Shown here: piece after piece, positions 35,339 through 44,011 of the stretch
How the letters are laid out: each line of letters opens with the position of its first letter
Numbering within the stretch: position 1 is the first letter of the stretch
Origin: Acidimicrobiaceae bacterium
GTDB taxonomy: Bacteria > Actinomycetota > Acidimicrobiia > Acidimicrobiales > Aldehydirespiratoraceae
Reading direction: 5' to 3'
Length of the DNA: 64,000 nucleotides
Assembly (NCBI GenBank): GCA_009842325.1
Contig: VYFQ01000024.1
Span: forward strand, 1-64,000
The notes under the pieces: model-generated
Told to the model about the DNA's origin: nothing
The model's input: the letters and a program-made list of their open reading frames with translations, nothing else
Databases searched by the model: none
Position numbers and translations under genes: made by a program

Positions 35339-35800
35339 TCAGCGGAGGAACCGGCTGACCGACTCGACGGCGCAGGCCGGCTTGGCCTGGCCCTCGATCT
35401 CAACGGTGACGGTGATCACCGTCTGAACCCCAGAGCCGCCGGGCAACTCCTCGGCGGATGTCAGGGTCGCTGAGGCCCGCAGCCGCGACCCCACCAGGAC
35501 CGGCTGCGGGAAGCGCACCCGGTTGACTCCGTAGTTGATCCCCATCGAGATCCCCTCCACCCGCACGATCTCGGGCAGCAGCAGATTGGTAAGCGCCAGG
35601 GTGAGATAGCCGTGCGCGATGGTGGCTCCGAACGGACCCGCCGCGGCCACCTCCGGATCGACATGGATCCACTGGTGATCGCCGGTGGCCTCGGCGAACA
35701 TGTCGATACGGGCCTGGTCGACGGTCACCCAGTCGCTGTGGCCGAGATCCTGGCCAACAGCAGCCAGCAGCTCGTCGGGTGATGAGAAGACGGTCGCCAT
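35339..35800 (-). CDS. MaoC-family (R)-specific hydratase
   Basis: A 153-residue single hot-dog-fold protein. The hydratase active-site motif is ARIDMFAEATGDHQWIHVDPE (Asp and His), followed by FGATIAHGYLTLALTNLL and YGVNRVRFPQPV. It probably hydrates an enoyl-CoA in fatty acid or polyester metabolism. The start is ATG 35800, with TAGCGT 8 nt upstream; longer upstream readings (to 36055) run into the divergent CDF promoter and are rejected. Confidence 0.85.
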   Translation of the reverse strand: MATVFSSPDELLAAVGQDLGHSDWVTVDQARIDMFAEATGDHQWIHVDPEVAAAGPFGATIAHGYLTLALTNLLLPEIVRVEGISMGINYGVNRVRFPQPVLVGSRLRASATLTSAEELPGGSGVQTVITVTVEIEGQAKPACAVESVSRFLR

Positions 35801-35808
35801 CCGCCGGG

Positions 35809-35814
35809 ACGCTA
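35809..35814 (-). promoter_or_regulatory. Leaderless -10 element (TAGCGT) for the MaoC gene
   Basis: TAGCGT on the minus strand lies 8 nt before ATG 35800. Confidence 0.45.
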
Positions 35815-35895
35815 GCGCGGCACGATCCGGCGGCCGACCCCGTTGCGCCCACTTCTTGCGCCGCTGAGGGCGGCAGCGACACCCGGCATCGCAGC

Positions 35896-35901
35896 TAGCC
35901 T
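35896..35901 (+). promoter_or_regulatory. Leaderless -10 element (TAGCCT) for the CDF transporter
   Basis: TAGCCT lies 8 nt before ATG 35910. With 35809-35814 it forms a compact divergent promoter pair in a 109-nt spacer. Confidence 0.45.
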
Positions 35902-35909
35902 TGCCGCCC

Positions 35910-36836
35910 ATGGCGGCCAGCGGCGGAACGAAGGCGATCCTCGCTGCCCTCTTCGCCAACCTAGGGCTCGCCATCGCCAAGTTCGTGGCTTTCGTCTTCA
36001 CTGGGGCATCGTCGATGCTGGCCGAAGCCATCCACAGCGTGGCCGACACGAGCAATCAGGCCCTGCTGCTGCTCGGAGGCCGCCTGGCCCGCCGCGACGC
36101 CACCACCCAGCATTCCTTCGGCTACGGGCGCGAGCGCTACTTCTGGTCATTCGTGGTGGCTCTGGTGCTGTTCACGGTCGGGTCCCTGTACGCCCTGTAC
36201 GAGGGAATGGACAAGATCCGCCACCCCCACGAGATCGACTCGCCGGTGTGGGCCTTCGTTGTGCTCAGCGTGGGCATCGTGCTGGAGAGCTTCTCGATGC
36301 GCACCGCGGTGGTCGAGTCCAACCGAGTCAGGGGTTCGGCGTCCTGGATGCACTTCATCAGGCGGTCACGCACGCCAGAGCTGCCGGTGGTGCTGCTCGA
36401 GGACCTGGGCGCCCTCCTGGGGCTGGTTCTGGCCCTCGGGGCTCTGGCGATTGCCGCCGTGTTCGACGCGCCGGTGTGGGACGGCATCGGCACCCTCTCG
36501 ATCGGCGTGCTGCTGGGACTGATCGCGGTGGTGCTGGCGGTGGAGATGCGCAGCCTGCTGCTGGGTGAGTCGGCCACCAGGGCGGACGACGGCGCCATAC
36601 GCAAGGCCATTACGTCGACCGAGGGCGTGATGGGCCTGATCCACCTGCGCACCCAGCACTTCGGCCCCGAGGAGCTGCTGGTGGCGGCCAAGGTGTCGTT
36701 CGATCCCGGCTACAGCACCGCCGACCTCGTCGAGGCCATCAACCGGGTCGAAGAGAACACCCGGGCCGCGGTGCCCATTGCCCGCATCATGTACGTGGAG
36801 CCCGACATAGAGGCCGAGCGGCAGAGCGGCCCGTGA
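35910..36836 (+). CDS. Cation diffusion facilitator (ZnT9-like subgroup)
   Basis: A proton-coupled divalent metal exporter-type protein of 308 residues with six helices and a C-terminal cytosolic domain. The first metal site is HSVADTSNQ in helix 2. The second, normally HxxxD in helix 5, is ExxGA here (EDLGALLGLVLALGA), a substitution found in the ZnT9-like CDF branch. The ion carried is therefore uncertain. ATG 35910 is chosen over an upstream in-frame TTG. It overlaps the next gene by 4 nt. Confidence 0.82.
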   Translation: MAASGGTKAILAALFANLGLAIAKFVAFVFTGASSMLAEAIHSVADTSNQALLLLGGRLARRDATTQHSFGYGRERYFWSFVVALVLFTVGSLYALYEGMDKIRHPHEIDSPVWAFVVLSVGIVLESFSMRTAVVESNRVRGSASWMHFIRRSRTPELPVVLLEDLGALLGLVLALGALAIAAVFDAPVWDGIGTLSIGVLLGLIAVVLAVEMRSLLLGESATRADDGAIRKAITSTEGVMGLIHLRTQHFGPEELLVAAKVSFDPGYSTADLVEAINRVEENTRAAVPIARIMYVEPDIEAERQSGP

Positions 36837-37516
36837 TCACCAAGCTGCACGCCACCACCACCGGCACCGGGCCAGCAGTCGTGCTCGTGCACGGCATGGG
36901 CGACAGCGGCTCGGTGTGGACTGGGACGGTGGAGGCTCTAGGAACGGACTTTGCCTGCACGAGCATTGACTTGCCCGGCCACGGGCGCTCCCCCGCTCCA
37001 TCCGAGCAAGCCCCCTACGAGCGCGAGGCCGTGCTGGCCTCCATCGACGCCGTGCTGGCCCGGACCGGCCCGGCCGTCTATGTCGGGCACTCGCTGGGCG
37101 GCTATCTAGGATTGACTCACTGCCTGACGAGGCCTGGAGTCATCCGGGGGTTGGTGCTGGTGGCGGCCGGCCCCGGTTTCCGCGACGCAGCCGCCATGAA
37201 GGACTGGAACGATCGGGTTCACCTCAGCGCGCCGCGTCTCACCATCCCCCGGATCGCCACCACGACCAGCCTCCACACCGATTCCATGGTGATCGACCGG
37301 CTGGCCGAAATTGCGGTGCCCGTGGGCCTGCTGGTGGGCAGCAACGACAAGGCCTTTGTGGGCGCCAACGAGTACATGGAGCGCAAGTTGCCCGATGTGC
37401 GCCTCCGCACCGTTGACGAGGGCCGCCACCGGTTGATGAGAACCCATCCCGACGCGGTGGCCGACATGGTGCGCGACGTGGCCGCCGCGGCCGGCCTGAC
37501 TGCTGGGAGGCACTGA
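36833..37516 (+). CDS. Alpha/beta hydrolase
   Basis: A 227-residue hydrolase with a compact lid. Oxyanion motif LVHGMGDSGSVW, nucleophile YVGHSLGGYLG (Ser87), late Asp in LLVGSNDKAF and His in DEGRHRLMRTHP. The substrate is unknown. The GTG start overlaps the CDF stop by 4 nt, and its own stop overlaps the sulfurtransferase start by 1 nt, so the three are co-translated. Confidence 0.8.
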   Translation: MITKLHATTTGTGPAVVLVHGMGDSGSVWTGTVEALGTDFACTSIDLPGHGRSPAPSEQAPYEREAVLASIDAVLARTGPAVYVGHSLGGYLGLTHCLTRPGVIRGLVLVAAGPGFRDAAAMKDWNDRVHLSAPRLTIPRIATTTSLHTDSMVIDRLAEIAVPVGLLVGSNDKAFVGANEYMERKLPDVRLRTVDEGRHRLMRTHPDAVADMVRDVAAAAGLTAGRH

Positions 37517-38337
37517 TGGACGGCTTCGGACCCCTGGTCGACGCCGAATGGCTGGCGGCCCACGCCGATGCCGCGGTGATCGCCGACGTCAGGTGGTACC
37601 TGGACGGCCGCTCGGGTCGGGAGGCCTACGACCGGGGCCACATCCCGGGGGCTCGCTTCGTCGACCTCGACACCGATCTCTCGGGCCCGCCCACAACCGA
37701 GAGCGGCCGCCATCCCCTGCCCTCACCCGAGGATTTTGCCGCGGCCATGGGCCGGCTGGGGATCGGTGACGACGCCACTGTCGTCGCTTACGACGACGTC
37801 GGCGGAGTCATCGCATCGCGGCTGTGGTGGATGCTCGACTGCGTAGGCCGTGACGTGGCCGTGCTCGACGGCGGGCTCGACGCCTGGCCCGGCGCCCTGC
37901 AGACAGCGGAGCCCTCATGGCGGCCGGAGCCGTTCACCGCCCGACCCTGGCCCGCAGAGCGCTTCGCCACCATCGACGAGGTCGACGCAGCCCGCACCGA
38001 CCCGAACCGTCTGGTGATCGACGCCCGCTCCGTCGAGCGGTACCGCGGCGAGCCCAACACCATCGATCCCCGCTTCGGCCACATCCCCGGCGCGGTGAGC
38101 ATGCAGGTCGGCGACAACCTCCACGACGGCCGGTTCCGGCCTGCCGACGACCTGCAGGCCCGCTACACCGAGGTCGGAGCGGCAGACCGCCCGGTGATCG
38201 CCTACTGCGGCAGCGGCGTGTCGGCCTGTCACGACCTGCTCGCCCTCCGTCATGCGGGGCTGGGTGACGGACGGCTGTTCGTGGGGTCGTGGTCCGCCTG
38301 GGGATCCGATCCGGACCGCCCCGTGGCCACCGCCTGA
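37516..38337 (+). CDS. sseA: Two-domain sulfurtransferase (3-mercaptopyruvate type)
   Basis: A tandem rhodanese protein of 273 residues. The N-terminal domain is inactive, ending in DGGLDAWPGAL. The C-terminal domain has active-site Cys231 in the loop CGSGVSA, the form typical of 3-mercaptopyruvate sulfurtransferase as opposed to thiosulfate rhodanese. It transfers sulfane sulfur to cyanide or thiol acceptors. It is last in a three-gene run and is followed by a palindromic element. Confidence 0.85.
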   Translation: MDGFGPLVDAEWLAAHADAAVIADVRWYLDGRSGREAYDRGHIPGARFVDLDTDLSGPPTTESGRHPLPSPEDFAAAMGRLGIGDDATVVAYDDVGGVIASRLWWMLDCVGRDVAVLDGGLDAWPGALQTAEPSWRPEPFTARPWPAERFATIDEVDAARTDPNRLVIDARSVERYRGEPNTIDPRFGHIPGAVSMQVGDNLHDGRFRPADDLQARYTEVGAADRPVIAYCGSGVSACHDLLALRHAGLGDGRLFVGSWSAWGSDPDRPVATA

Positions 38338-38360
38338 CCCACCTCCGCAGCCCACAAAGC

Positions 38361-38408
38361 GAATTGGCAGCCCAGGATGCCCAAAGCGGCACTCTCCGCT
38401 GCCAATTC
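38361..38408. repeat. Palindromic extragenic element, copy 3
   Basis: Arms GAATTGGCAGC (38361-38371) and GCTGCCAATTC (38398-38408) are identical to the other copies and again enclose exactly 26 nt. The interior sequence is unrelated and lacks the CCCCTATAGGGG palindrome. It lies between convergent genes (sseA and an SDR gene). Confidence 0.85.
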
Positions 38409-38428
38409 CCGCCCCACCCCGCCCGGGC

Positions 38429-39169
38429 TCAGGCGGTGCGAGCGTCGAGTTTGAGTTCCGGGAAGTCGATGTCGGGATGATCCAGCGCCACTGCGAACGC
38501 CTCGGCCAAGGCGGCGCCCACATCGTCGACGTGCATCATGCCGCCCGGCACGGCCTGACGGTCCCAGGCCTCCAGGGCTTCGCCGAGCAGGTCGGCGTTC
38601 ATGTGGTCGCTGAACTCCGTCGGCGCGGTGTTTCCCATCACGACCCGCATGAAGCGCCGGTCGGGATGCTCCGCTCTCCACACCCGGATGCACTGGTCGA
38701 GAGCGGCCTTTGTGGCGCTGTAGGACGAGAACAGCGCGTTGGCGTCCTCGACTGTGCGAGACGACACGAAGGCGACCAAGCCATCGCGGTCCATGTGGTC
38801 GAGCGCAGCGGCCGCGGCCAGGTTGGCCCCCACGACGTTCACCCGGAACACGCCGGTCCAGGTGTCGGGATCGGTCCCGGTCAGCGGTTGCAGGACGCCG
38901 TAGCCGGCGGCGTACACCATCAGATCGAGTCCGCCCATGGCTGCCACAGCCTCGGCCGCGACCCGGCGAGCGTCGACAGCCTTGGTCGTGTCGCCGGGGG
39001 CCGCGTGGCCGGTGCCCAGCTCGGCCAGCAGAGCCTCGAGCCTCTCCCGGCGCCGAGCCGACACGGTCACAGAGCCGCCCCGGGTCGCCACGGCCCGGGC
39101 CAGTGCCGCGCCGATCCCCGACGACGCCCCCACCACCAGTACACGCCGTCCGTCCAGCGCCCCACTCAT
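38429..39169 (-). CDS. Short-chain dehydrogenase/reductase
   Basis: A 246-residue Rossmann enzyme with cofactor motif VVGASSGIGAALA, NADP-favouring SARRRERL after strand 2, and the catalytic Ser and YxxxK in SSRTVEDANALFSSYSATKAAL. The oxidised substrate is unknown. The frame is open to 39466, but ATG 39169 matches the SDR N-terminus and has TACGGT 7 nt upstream. It is divergent from the Ppx/GppA gene. Confidence 0.85.
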   Translation of the reverse strand: MSGALDGRRVLVVGASSGIGAALARAVATRGGSVTVSARRRERLEALLAELGTGHAAPGDTTKAVDARRVAAEAVAAMGGLDLMVYAAGYGVLQPLTGTDPDTWTGVFRVNVVGANLAAAAALDHMDRDGLVAFVSSRTVEDANALFSSYSATKAALDQCIRVWRAEHPDRRFMRVVMGNTAPTEFSDHMNADLLGEALEAWDRQAVPGGMMHVDDVGAALAEAFAVALDHPDIDFPELKLDARTA

Positions 39170-39176
39170 CGAAGCC

Positions 39177-39182
39177 ACCGTA
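39177..39182 (-). promoter_or_regulatory. Leaderless -10 element (TACGGT) for the SDR gene
   Basis: TACGGT on the minus strand is followed by 7 nt and ATG 39169. Confidence 0.4.
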
Positions 39183-39281
39183 GCCGGGCCACTGCCCCGC
39201 TCACGGCCTATGACACCGAAGCCGGGCCGCGCCGTCTCAGAGGTTGCGAGACGGGACGTTTGGCGTGAGGCTTCTCCGCCG

Positions 39282-40913
39282 ATGACTGGGGCGCGGGCGC
39301 TGGCCGCCATAGATGTGGGCACCAACTCCGTGCACATGGTGATCGCCCGGCCCGTGCCGGGCGGATCGCCCGAGATCCTGGCCCGGGAGCGCGTGCCGGT
39401 GCGCCTCGGCACCGGCGGCGACGACATGAAGCTGCTGATGCCCGACGCCGTCGAGCGGGCCGTCACCGCGCTGGTGGAGTTCCGTCACATCGCCGACGCC
39501 CACGACGCCGACGTGGTGGCGGTAGCAACCAGCGCCGTGCGGGAGGCCGACAATCAGGGCCGGTTCCTGCGCAGGGTCCACGACGAGGCCCGCATAACGG
39601 TGGAGGTCGTTTCGGGCATGGAGGAGGCCCGGCTGATCCACCTGGGCGCCATGAGCGCCGTGCCGATCGCCGGCCGGCCCCACATCGTCATCGACATCGG
39701 CGGTGGCTCGACCGAGCTGATCGTCGGCGACTACGCCCCCGCGGCGCTGGCCCGCAGCCTCAAGCTGGGCCACATCCGACTCACCGACCGCTTCTTCGAT
39801 GGCGGAGTGATCGCCGACGGCGCGGTCAAGGCCTGCCGGCGCCATATCAAGTCGTTCGTGGCCCACGTGGCCGGGGAGGCTCGCGACATCGGCTTCGAGG
39901 TCGCAGTGGGCTGCTCGGGCACCATCGCGGCGGTAGCGGCTCTGTGCGCCGCCCGTCGCGGTGAGACGCTGCGCACAGTCGCCAACGCCACCATCGAGCG
40001 CGCCGACCTCAACGAGGTGGTCGCCGACCTCATATCGAGGCCCACACCCGGTGAGCGTGCCGGTGTGCCCGGCCTCGACCCCGCCCGCCGCGACGTGATC
40101 GTGGCGGGAGCCATCCTTCTGCGGCAACTCTTCAAGGCCCTCGGCATCGAATCGCTAGTGGTGTCAACCGGTGCGCTTCGCGAGGGTCTGCTCCTCGACC
40201 GCTTCAACCGCAGGGACCGCTCCCGCGACGACGGGCTGCACCACCTCAGCGACCTCAGACGCTCCAGCGTGCTGGCTCTGGCCCGCAGCTACCACGAGGA
40301 CTTGATCCACGCCGAACACGCCACCGACCTGGCCTTGGAGCTGTTCGACGAGACCGGAGCCGCGCACGGGCTCACCATCGCGGACAGCGAGCTGCTGGAA
40401 GCCGCAGGCCTGCTTCACAACATCGGGCGCTTCGTGGCCAACTCCTCGCACCACAAGCACTCCTACTACCTGATCCGCAACAGCGAACGCCTCGCAGGTT
40501 TCAGCGAGAACGAACTGGAGTTGATCGCGCTGGTGGCCCGCTACCACCGCAAGAGCCGACCGGTGTCGTCGCACCGCGAGTACACGGCGCTCAGCAAGCC
40601 CGACCGCCGCCGGGTGCGAGTGCTGGCCGGGCTGCTGCGGGTGGGGATAGCGCTGGACCGCACCTACCGGAGGGCTGTCGAGCGGGTCCATGCCTCCGTG
40701 AGCGAAGAGGCGGTGACCATCGATGTTGAGATTGCCGCTGGCACCGACGTGGACATCGAGCTGTTCACCGCTCGCCGCAGCGCGAATCTGCTGGCCGACG
40801 CCCTTCGACGCACCGTCGACTTCCGGGTGGTGGAGACCAACCCTGAGCGTCGGCGCAGAAACCACCCTGCCAACGGGCCGGGCGATGCCAACCCCAGAGG
40901 ACTTCGAGCCTGA
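39282..40913 (+). CDS. ppx: Ppx/GppA exopolyphosphatase-family phosphatase
   Basis: Hydrolyses polyphosphate or (p)ppGpp. The 543-residue chain has the ASKHA phosphate loops AAIDVGTNSVHMVIA and VIDIGGGSTELIV, the SGTIAAVAAL adenosine-like loop and a C-terminal HD-type helical domain (HNIGRFVANSSHHKHSYYLI, ARYHRK). This is the long bacterial Ppx/GppA form; the split between polyphosphate and pppGpp activity cannot be told. ATG 39282 is chosen although the frame is open to 38937, which would cover the divergent SDR start. Confidence 0.85.
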   Translation: MTGARALAAIDVGTNSVHMVIARPVPGGSPEILARERVPVRLGTGGDDMKLLMPDAVERAVTALVEFRHIADAHDADVVAVATSAVREADNQGRFLRRVHDEARITVEVVSGMEEARLIHLGAMSAVPIAGRPHIVIDIGGGSTELIVGDYAPAALARSLKLGHIRLTDRFFDGGVIADGAVKACRRHIKSFVAHVAGEARDIGFEVAVGCSGTIAAVAALCAARRGETLRTVANATIERADLNEVVADLISRPTPGERAGVPGLDPARRDVIVAGAILLRQLFKALGIESLVVSTGALREGLLLDRFNRRDRSRDDGLHHLSDLRRSSVLALARSYHEDLIHAEHATDLALELFDETGAAHGLTIADSELLEAAGLLHNIGRFVANSSHHKHSYYLIRNSERLAGFSENELELIALVARYHRKSRPVSSHREYTALSKPDRRRVRVLAGLLRVGIALDRTYRRAVERVHASVSEEAVTIDVEIAAGTDVDIELFTARRSANLLADALRRTVDFRVVETNPERRRRNHPANGPGDANPRGLRA

Positions 40914-40932
40914 GCAGCCGGCACCGGAAGAG

Positions 40933-41796
40933 TCAGGAGTGGGGCGCGATCACCGACTCCCCGAAGGCGGCCAGACCCTCGGCCGTGTTGCGGAAGTAGA
41001 ACACCGACGGCACCATCAGCCGCTCCACGCCCCACGACTCAGCCTCCTGGATCGCCGCGGCCGGATCGTCGCCGAACAGCCCGAGATGCACTGCCGACAT
41101 CTCCAGGTCGGCCGGATCGCGCCCGCAGTCGGCAGCTGTATTGCGAGCCATGTCGAGCAAGTGCGCCATGTCGCCGCCGGCAAGGAACAGACCGTCGCCG
41201 ACCCGGCCGGCCCGGCGGGCTGCCGCCTCGCTGTGTCCGCCGATGTGGATCGGAACCCGTCCCGCTGCCGGCTTGGGGTTGGAACTGGCCCGGCGGAACG
41301 ACACGAACTCGCCGTCGAAGGTCACGTCGTCTTCGGCCCACACCCGGCGCATGACCTCCATGTACTCCTCGGTGCGAGGACCCCTGCGCTCCCAGGGCAC
41401 ATCGAGCGCGTCGAACTCCTCGCGCAGCCAGCCGATGCCCACCCCGAGCGTCACCCGGCCGCCGGACAGCACGTCCAGGGTCGCCACTTCCTTGGCGAAG
41501 GTGAGCGGATGGCGCTCGGGAAGCAGCGAGATGCCGGTGGCCAGCCTGATGCTGGATGTGACCGCGGCCGCGTAGCCGAGCCAGATGAGCGGATCCGGTA
41601 TCGGGTTGTTGCCCGAACCGGGCATCTTGCCGTCGGGCGCGTACGGGTAGACGGACTCGTAGCCCTCCGGATAGAGGATGTGCTCCACGGTCCACAGCGA
41701 GTCGAACCCGGCCTCCTCGGCCGCCTGGGCCAGCAGGGCCGCACCCTTGCCCTTCACAAACGTGCCCACATTGGCGAACGAGATGCCGAACTTCAT
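40933..41796 (-). CDS. LLM-class F420-dependent oxidoreductase
   Basis: A 287-residue luciferase-superfamily protein with N-terminus MKFGISFANVGTFV, the LATGISLLPERHPLTFAKEVATLDVLSGGRV motif and GVGIGWLREEFDAL, all typical of the actinobacterial F420-dependent TIGR03619-like group. The substrate is unknown. The start is ATG 41796 behind AGGAG, and the longer open frame is rejected. It is convergent with ppx (19-nt gap) and divergent from the SPFH gene. Confidence 0.82.
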   Translation of the reverse strand: MKFGISFANVGTFVKGKGAALLAQAAEEAGFDSLWTVEHILYPEGYESVYPYAPDGKMPGSGNNPIPDPLIWLGYAAAVTSSIRLATGISLLPERHPLTFAKEVATLDVLSGGRVTLGVGIGWLREEFDALDVPWERRGPRTEEYMEVMRRVWAEDDVTFDGEFVSFRRASSNPKPAAGRVPIHIGGHSEAAARRAGRVGDGLFLAGGDMAHLLDMARNTAADCGRDPADLEMSAVHLGLFGDDPAAAIQEAESWGVERLMVPSVFYFRNTAEGLAAFGESVIAPHS

Positions 41797-41858
41797 CTGT
41801 GCTCCTTGATATAGGCGCCGGCCGGTCACGGTAGTCACCGGCGCATCCGGGTGACAGG

Positions 41859-42797
41859 ATGGCGGACATGACCGAAACCTCCTCCCCCTCCTCTTCCGGA
41901 AATCTCGCCGAGGACTCCTCAACACCCGCGGTCACGGCCCGCCCCGCCGGCACCAAGCCGGGCCTGCTCGGCGTGCTGATCGCCCTGCTCGGACTGGTCG
42001 TGATCGCGGCCGGGATCGTCGGCGTGGCCGCGGTGGCGTGGCCGCTGGTGTTCCTAATCCCGGTGGGCGGGATCACATTCGCGTTCGCGTGGCCGGGCCA
42101 GTACCTGGTGCAGCCCAACGAGGCGCTGGTGCTGATCCTGTTCGGCCGCTACAAGGGCACGGTGGAGACACCGGGCTGGCACCTGGCCAACCCCTTCACC
42201 CGCATGGAGTCCCGCAAGATCTCGCTGCGGGTGCACAACTTCACCACCAGCGTCTCCAAGGTCAACGACGCCGAGGGCAATCCCATCGAGATCTCCGCGG
42301 TGGTGGTGTGGCGGGTGGTGGACACCGCCGCCGCCGTGTTCGAGGTGGACGACTTCGAGGACTTCGTGCACGTCCAGAGCGAGACGGCCATACGCCACCT
42401 CGGCACCCAGTACCCCTACGACGACTTCGAGGGCGACCGGGTGTCGCTGCGCTCCGACCCCGACACGGTGGCGGCCACGCTCCACGCCGAGGTGCAGGAC
42501 CGCCTTGATCGGGCCGGTGTGGAGGTCATCGAGACCCGGCTCAACCATCTGGCCTACGCCACCGAGATCGCCGAGGCCATGCTGCGGCGCCAGCAGGCCG
42601 CGGCGGTGGTGGCCGCCCGGCGCACCATCGTGGAGGGCGCAGTCGGCATGGTGGAGGAGGCCCTCGAACTGCTGGCCGAGCGCTCGGTGGTCGACCTCGA
42701 CGAGCAGGCCAAGGCGTCGATGGTGGCCAACCTGCTGGTGGTCCTGACCAGCGAGCAGCAGACCACCCCCATCGTCAACACCGGCTCCCTCCCGTAG
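41859..42797 (+). CDS. SPFH/Band 7 domain membrane protein
   Basis: A stomatin/flotillin-type scaffold of 312 residues. Two adjacent helices (about 34-76) precede the SPFH domain (about 80-270; YLVQPNEALVLILFGRYKGTVETPGWHLANPF and AVVVWRVVDTAAAVFEV). A helical tail with RRQQAAAVVAARRTIVEGAVGMVEEAL follows. It likely organises membrane proteases or microdomains. An NfeD-like partner is encoded far away at 2408-2947. ATG 41868 is an alternative start. Confidence 0.85.
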   Translation: MADMTETSSPSSSGNLAEDSSTPAVTARPAGTKPGLLGVLIALLGLVVIAAGIVGVAAVAWPLVFLIPVGGITFAFAWPGQYLVQPNEALVLILFGRYKGTVETPGWHLANPFTRMESRKISLRVHNFTTSVSKVNDAEGNPIEISAVVVWRVVDTAAAVFEVDDFEDFVHVQSETAIRHLGTQYPYDDFEGDRVSLRSDPDTVAATLHAEVQDRLDRAGVEVIETRLNHLAYATEIAEAMLRRQQAAAVVAARRTIVEGAVGMVEEALELLAERSVVDLDEQAKASMVANLLVVLTSEQQTTPIVNTGSLP

Positions 42798-42804
42798 CCC
42801 TGGT

Positions 42805-44001
42805 GTGACCACATTGGGAGGAGACGCGCGTCTCGGGGACTTCGACGCCCGTTTCGATGCCGGGCTCAAGAGGGGCAACCGCAACGCTAAGTGGACCAAG
42901 TACGGCTCCGACGCCCTGCCGGCGTGGGTGGCTGAGCACGACTTCCGGCCCCCGCCCGTCGTGCTCGACGCCATGAGGGCCACCATCGACCGGGGCGACT
43001 TCGGATACCACGACCTGGAGGACGATGTGGGCGCGACATTCGCCCAGTGGGCCGGCAAGCGCTACGGCTGGAGCCCCGACCCTGAGTTCGTGCACACCTG
43101 CGTGGACGTGCTGCAAGGCGTCACCGCGGCGGTCACCGCGCTGGCCGGGCCCGGCGAAGGCGTGATCCTCACTCCGCCGATCTACCACATCTTCCTGCAG
43201 ATCTGTCCCACCGCCCGCCGGCCCCAGCTCGAGTGGCCAATGCGCTATGACCGCCACCACGGCTGGACGCTCGACCCCGACGACCTCGAAGCCCTGGTCC
43301 GGCGCGAGCCTGCTGTCCGGGTGCTGCTGTGGTGCCATCCCCACAACCCCACCGGTTGGGTGCCCGGCGCCGACGTGCTCCAGCGAGTCGTGGAGCTGGC
43401 CCACGCCTACGACTTCTACGTCGTGTCCGACGAGATCCACGCCGACCTCGTGTACCGGGACTCGCCGTCACCGTTCGTGCCGCTGCTGTCGGTCCCCGGC
43501 GCGGCCGAGCGAGTGGTGACCGTAACGTCGCCCGCCAAGACCTTCGCCCTGTCTGGACTGCGGTGCGCGGTGATGGCCTATGCCGACCGGGACCTTCGAA
43601 GGCGAGTCCGCCAGGCCCACCCGCCGCTGCTGCTCGGCCATGCGGCCCGAACCGGCATCGACTCCACCATCGCAGCCTGGCGCCACGGCGCGGTCTGGGC
43701 CGACGGGCTGGTGGCCCATTTGAACGAACTCCGCGACCACCTCACGGCCCGCCTGTCCGCCGAGGCGCCCGAGGTTGTCTTCCACCGGCCCGACTCCACG
43801 TTCCTGGCGTGGCTGGACGTGTCGGCCTGCGGGCTGGGCGACGCTCCCGCCGCCCGCCTACTGCGACACGCCGGCGTGGCCGTGTCCGAGGGCACTGAGT
43901 TCGGCACCAACGGCGACGGCCATGTGCGCCTCAACTTCGGCACGTCAGAGGCTGTGCTCGACGAGATCCTCGATCGTCTGACCCCCTGTCTGAACGCCTA
44001 G
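42805..44001 (+). CDS. patB: PatB/MalY-type C-S lyase (aminotransferase fold)
   Basis: A PLP enzyme of 398 residues that probably cleaves cystathionine or other cysteine S-conjugates. The fold-type I landmarks are CHPHNPTGWV, VSDEIHADLVY and PLP-lysine Lys245 in SPAKTFALSGL. The ADHDF-like entry appears as PAWVAEHDFRPPP, and these match the PatB subfamily. The GTG start lies 7 nt after the SPFH stop. It is followed by an agmatinase-like gene. True aminotransferase activity is possible. Confidence 0.82.
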   Translation: MTTLGGDARLGDFDARFDAGLKRGNRNAKWTKYGSDALPAWVAEHDFRPPPVVLDAMRATIDRGDFGYHDLEDDVGATFAQWAGKRYGWSPDPEFVHTCVDVLQGVTAAVTALAGPGEGVILTPPIYHIFLQICPTARRPQLEWPMRYDRHHGWTLDPDDLEALVRREPAVRVLLWCHPHNPTGWVPGADVLQRVVELAHAYDFYVVSDEIHADLVYRDSPSPFVPLLSVPGAAERVVTVTSPAKTFALSGLRCAVMAYADRDLRRRVRQAHPPLLLGHAARTGIDSTIAAWRHGAVWADGLVAHLNELRDHLTARLSAEAPEVVFHRPDSTFLAWLDVSACGLGDAPAARLLRHAGVAVSEGTEFGTNGDGHVRLNFGTSEAVLDEILDRLTPCLNA

Positions 44002-44011
44002 GGTTGGCGGT

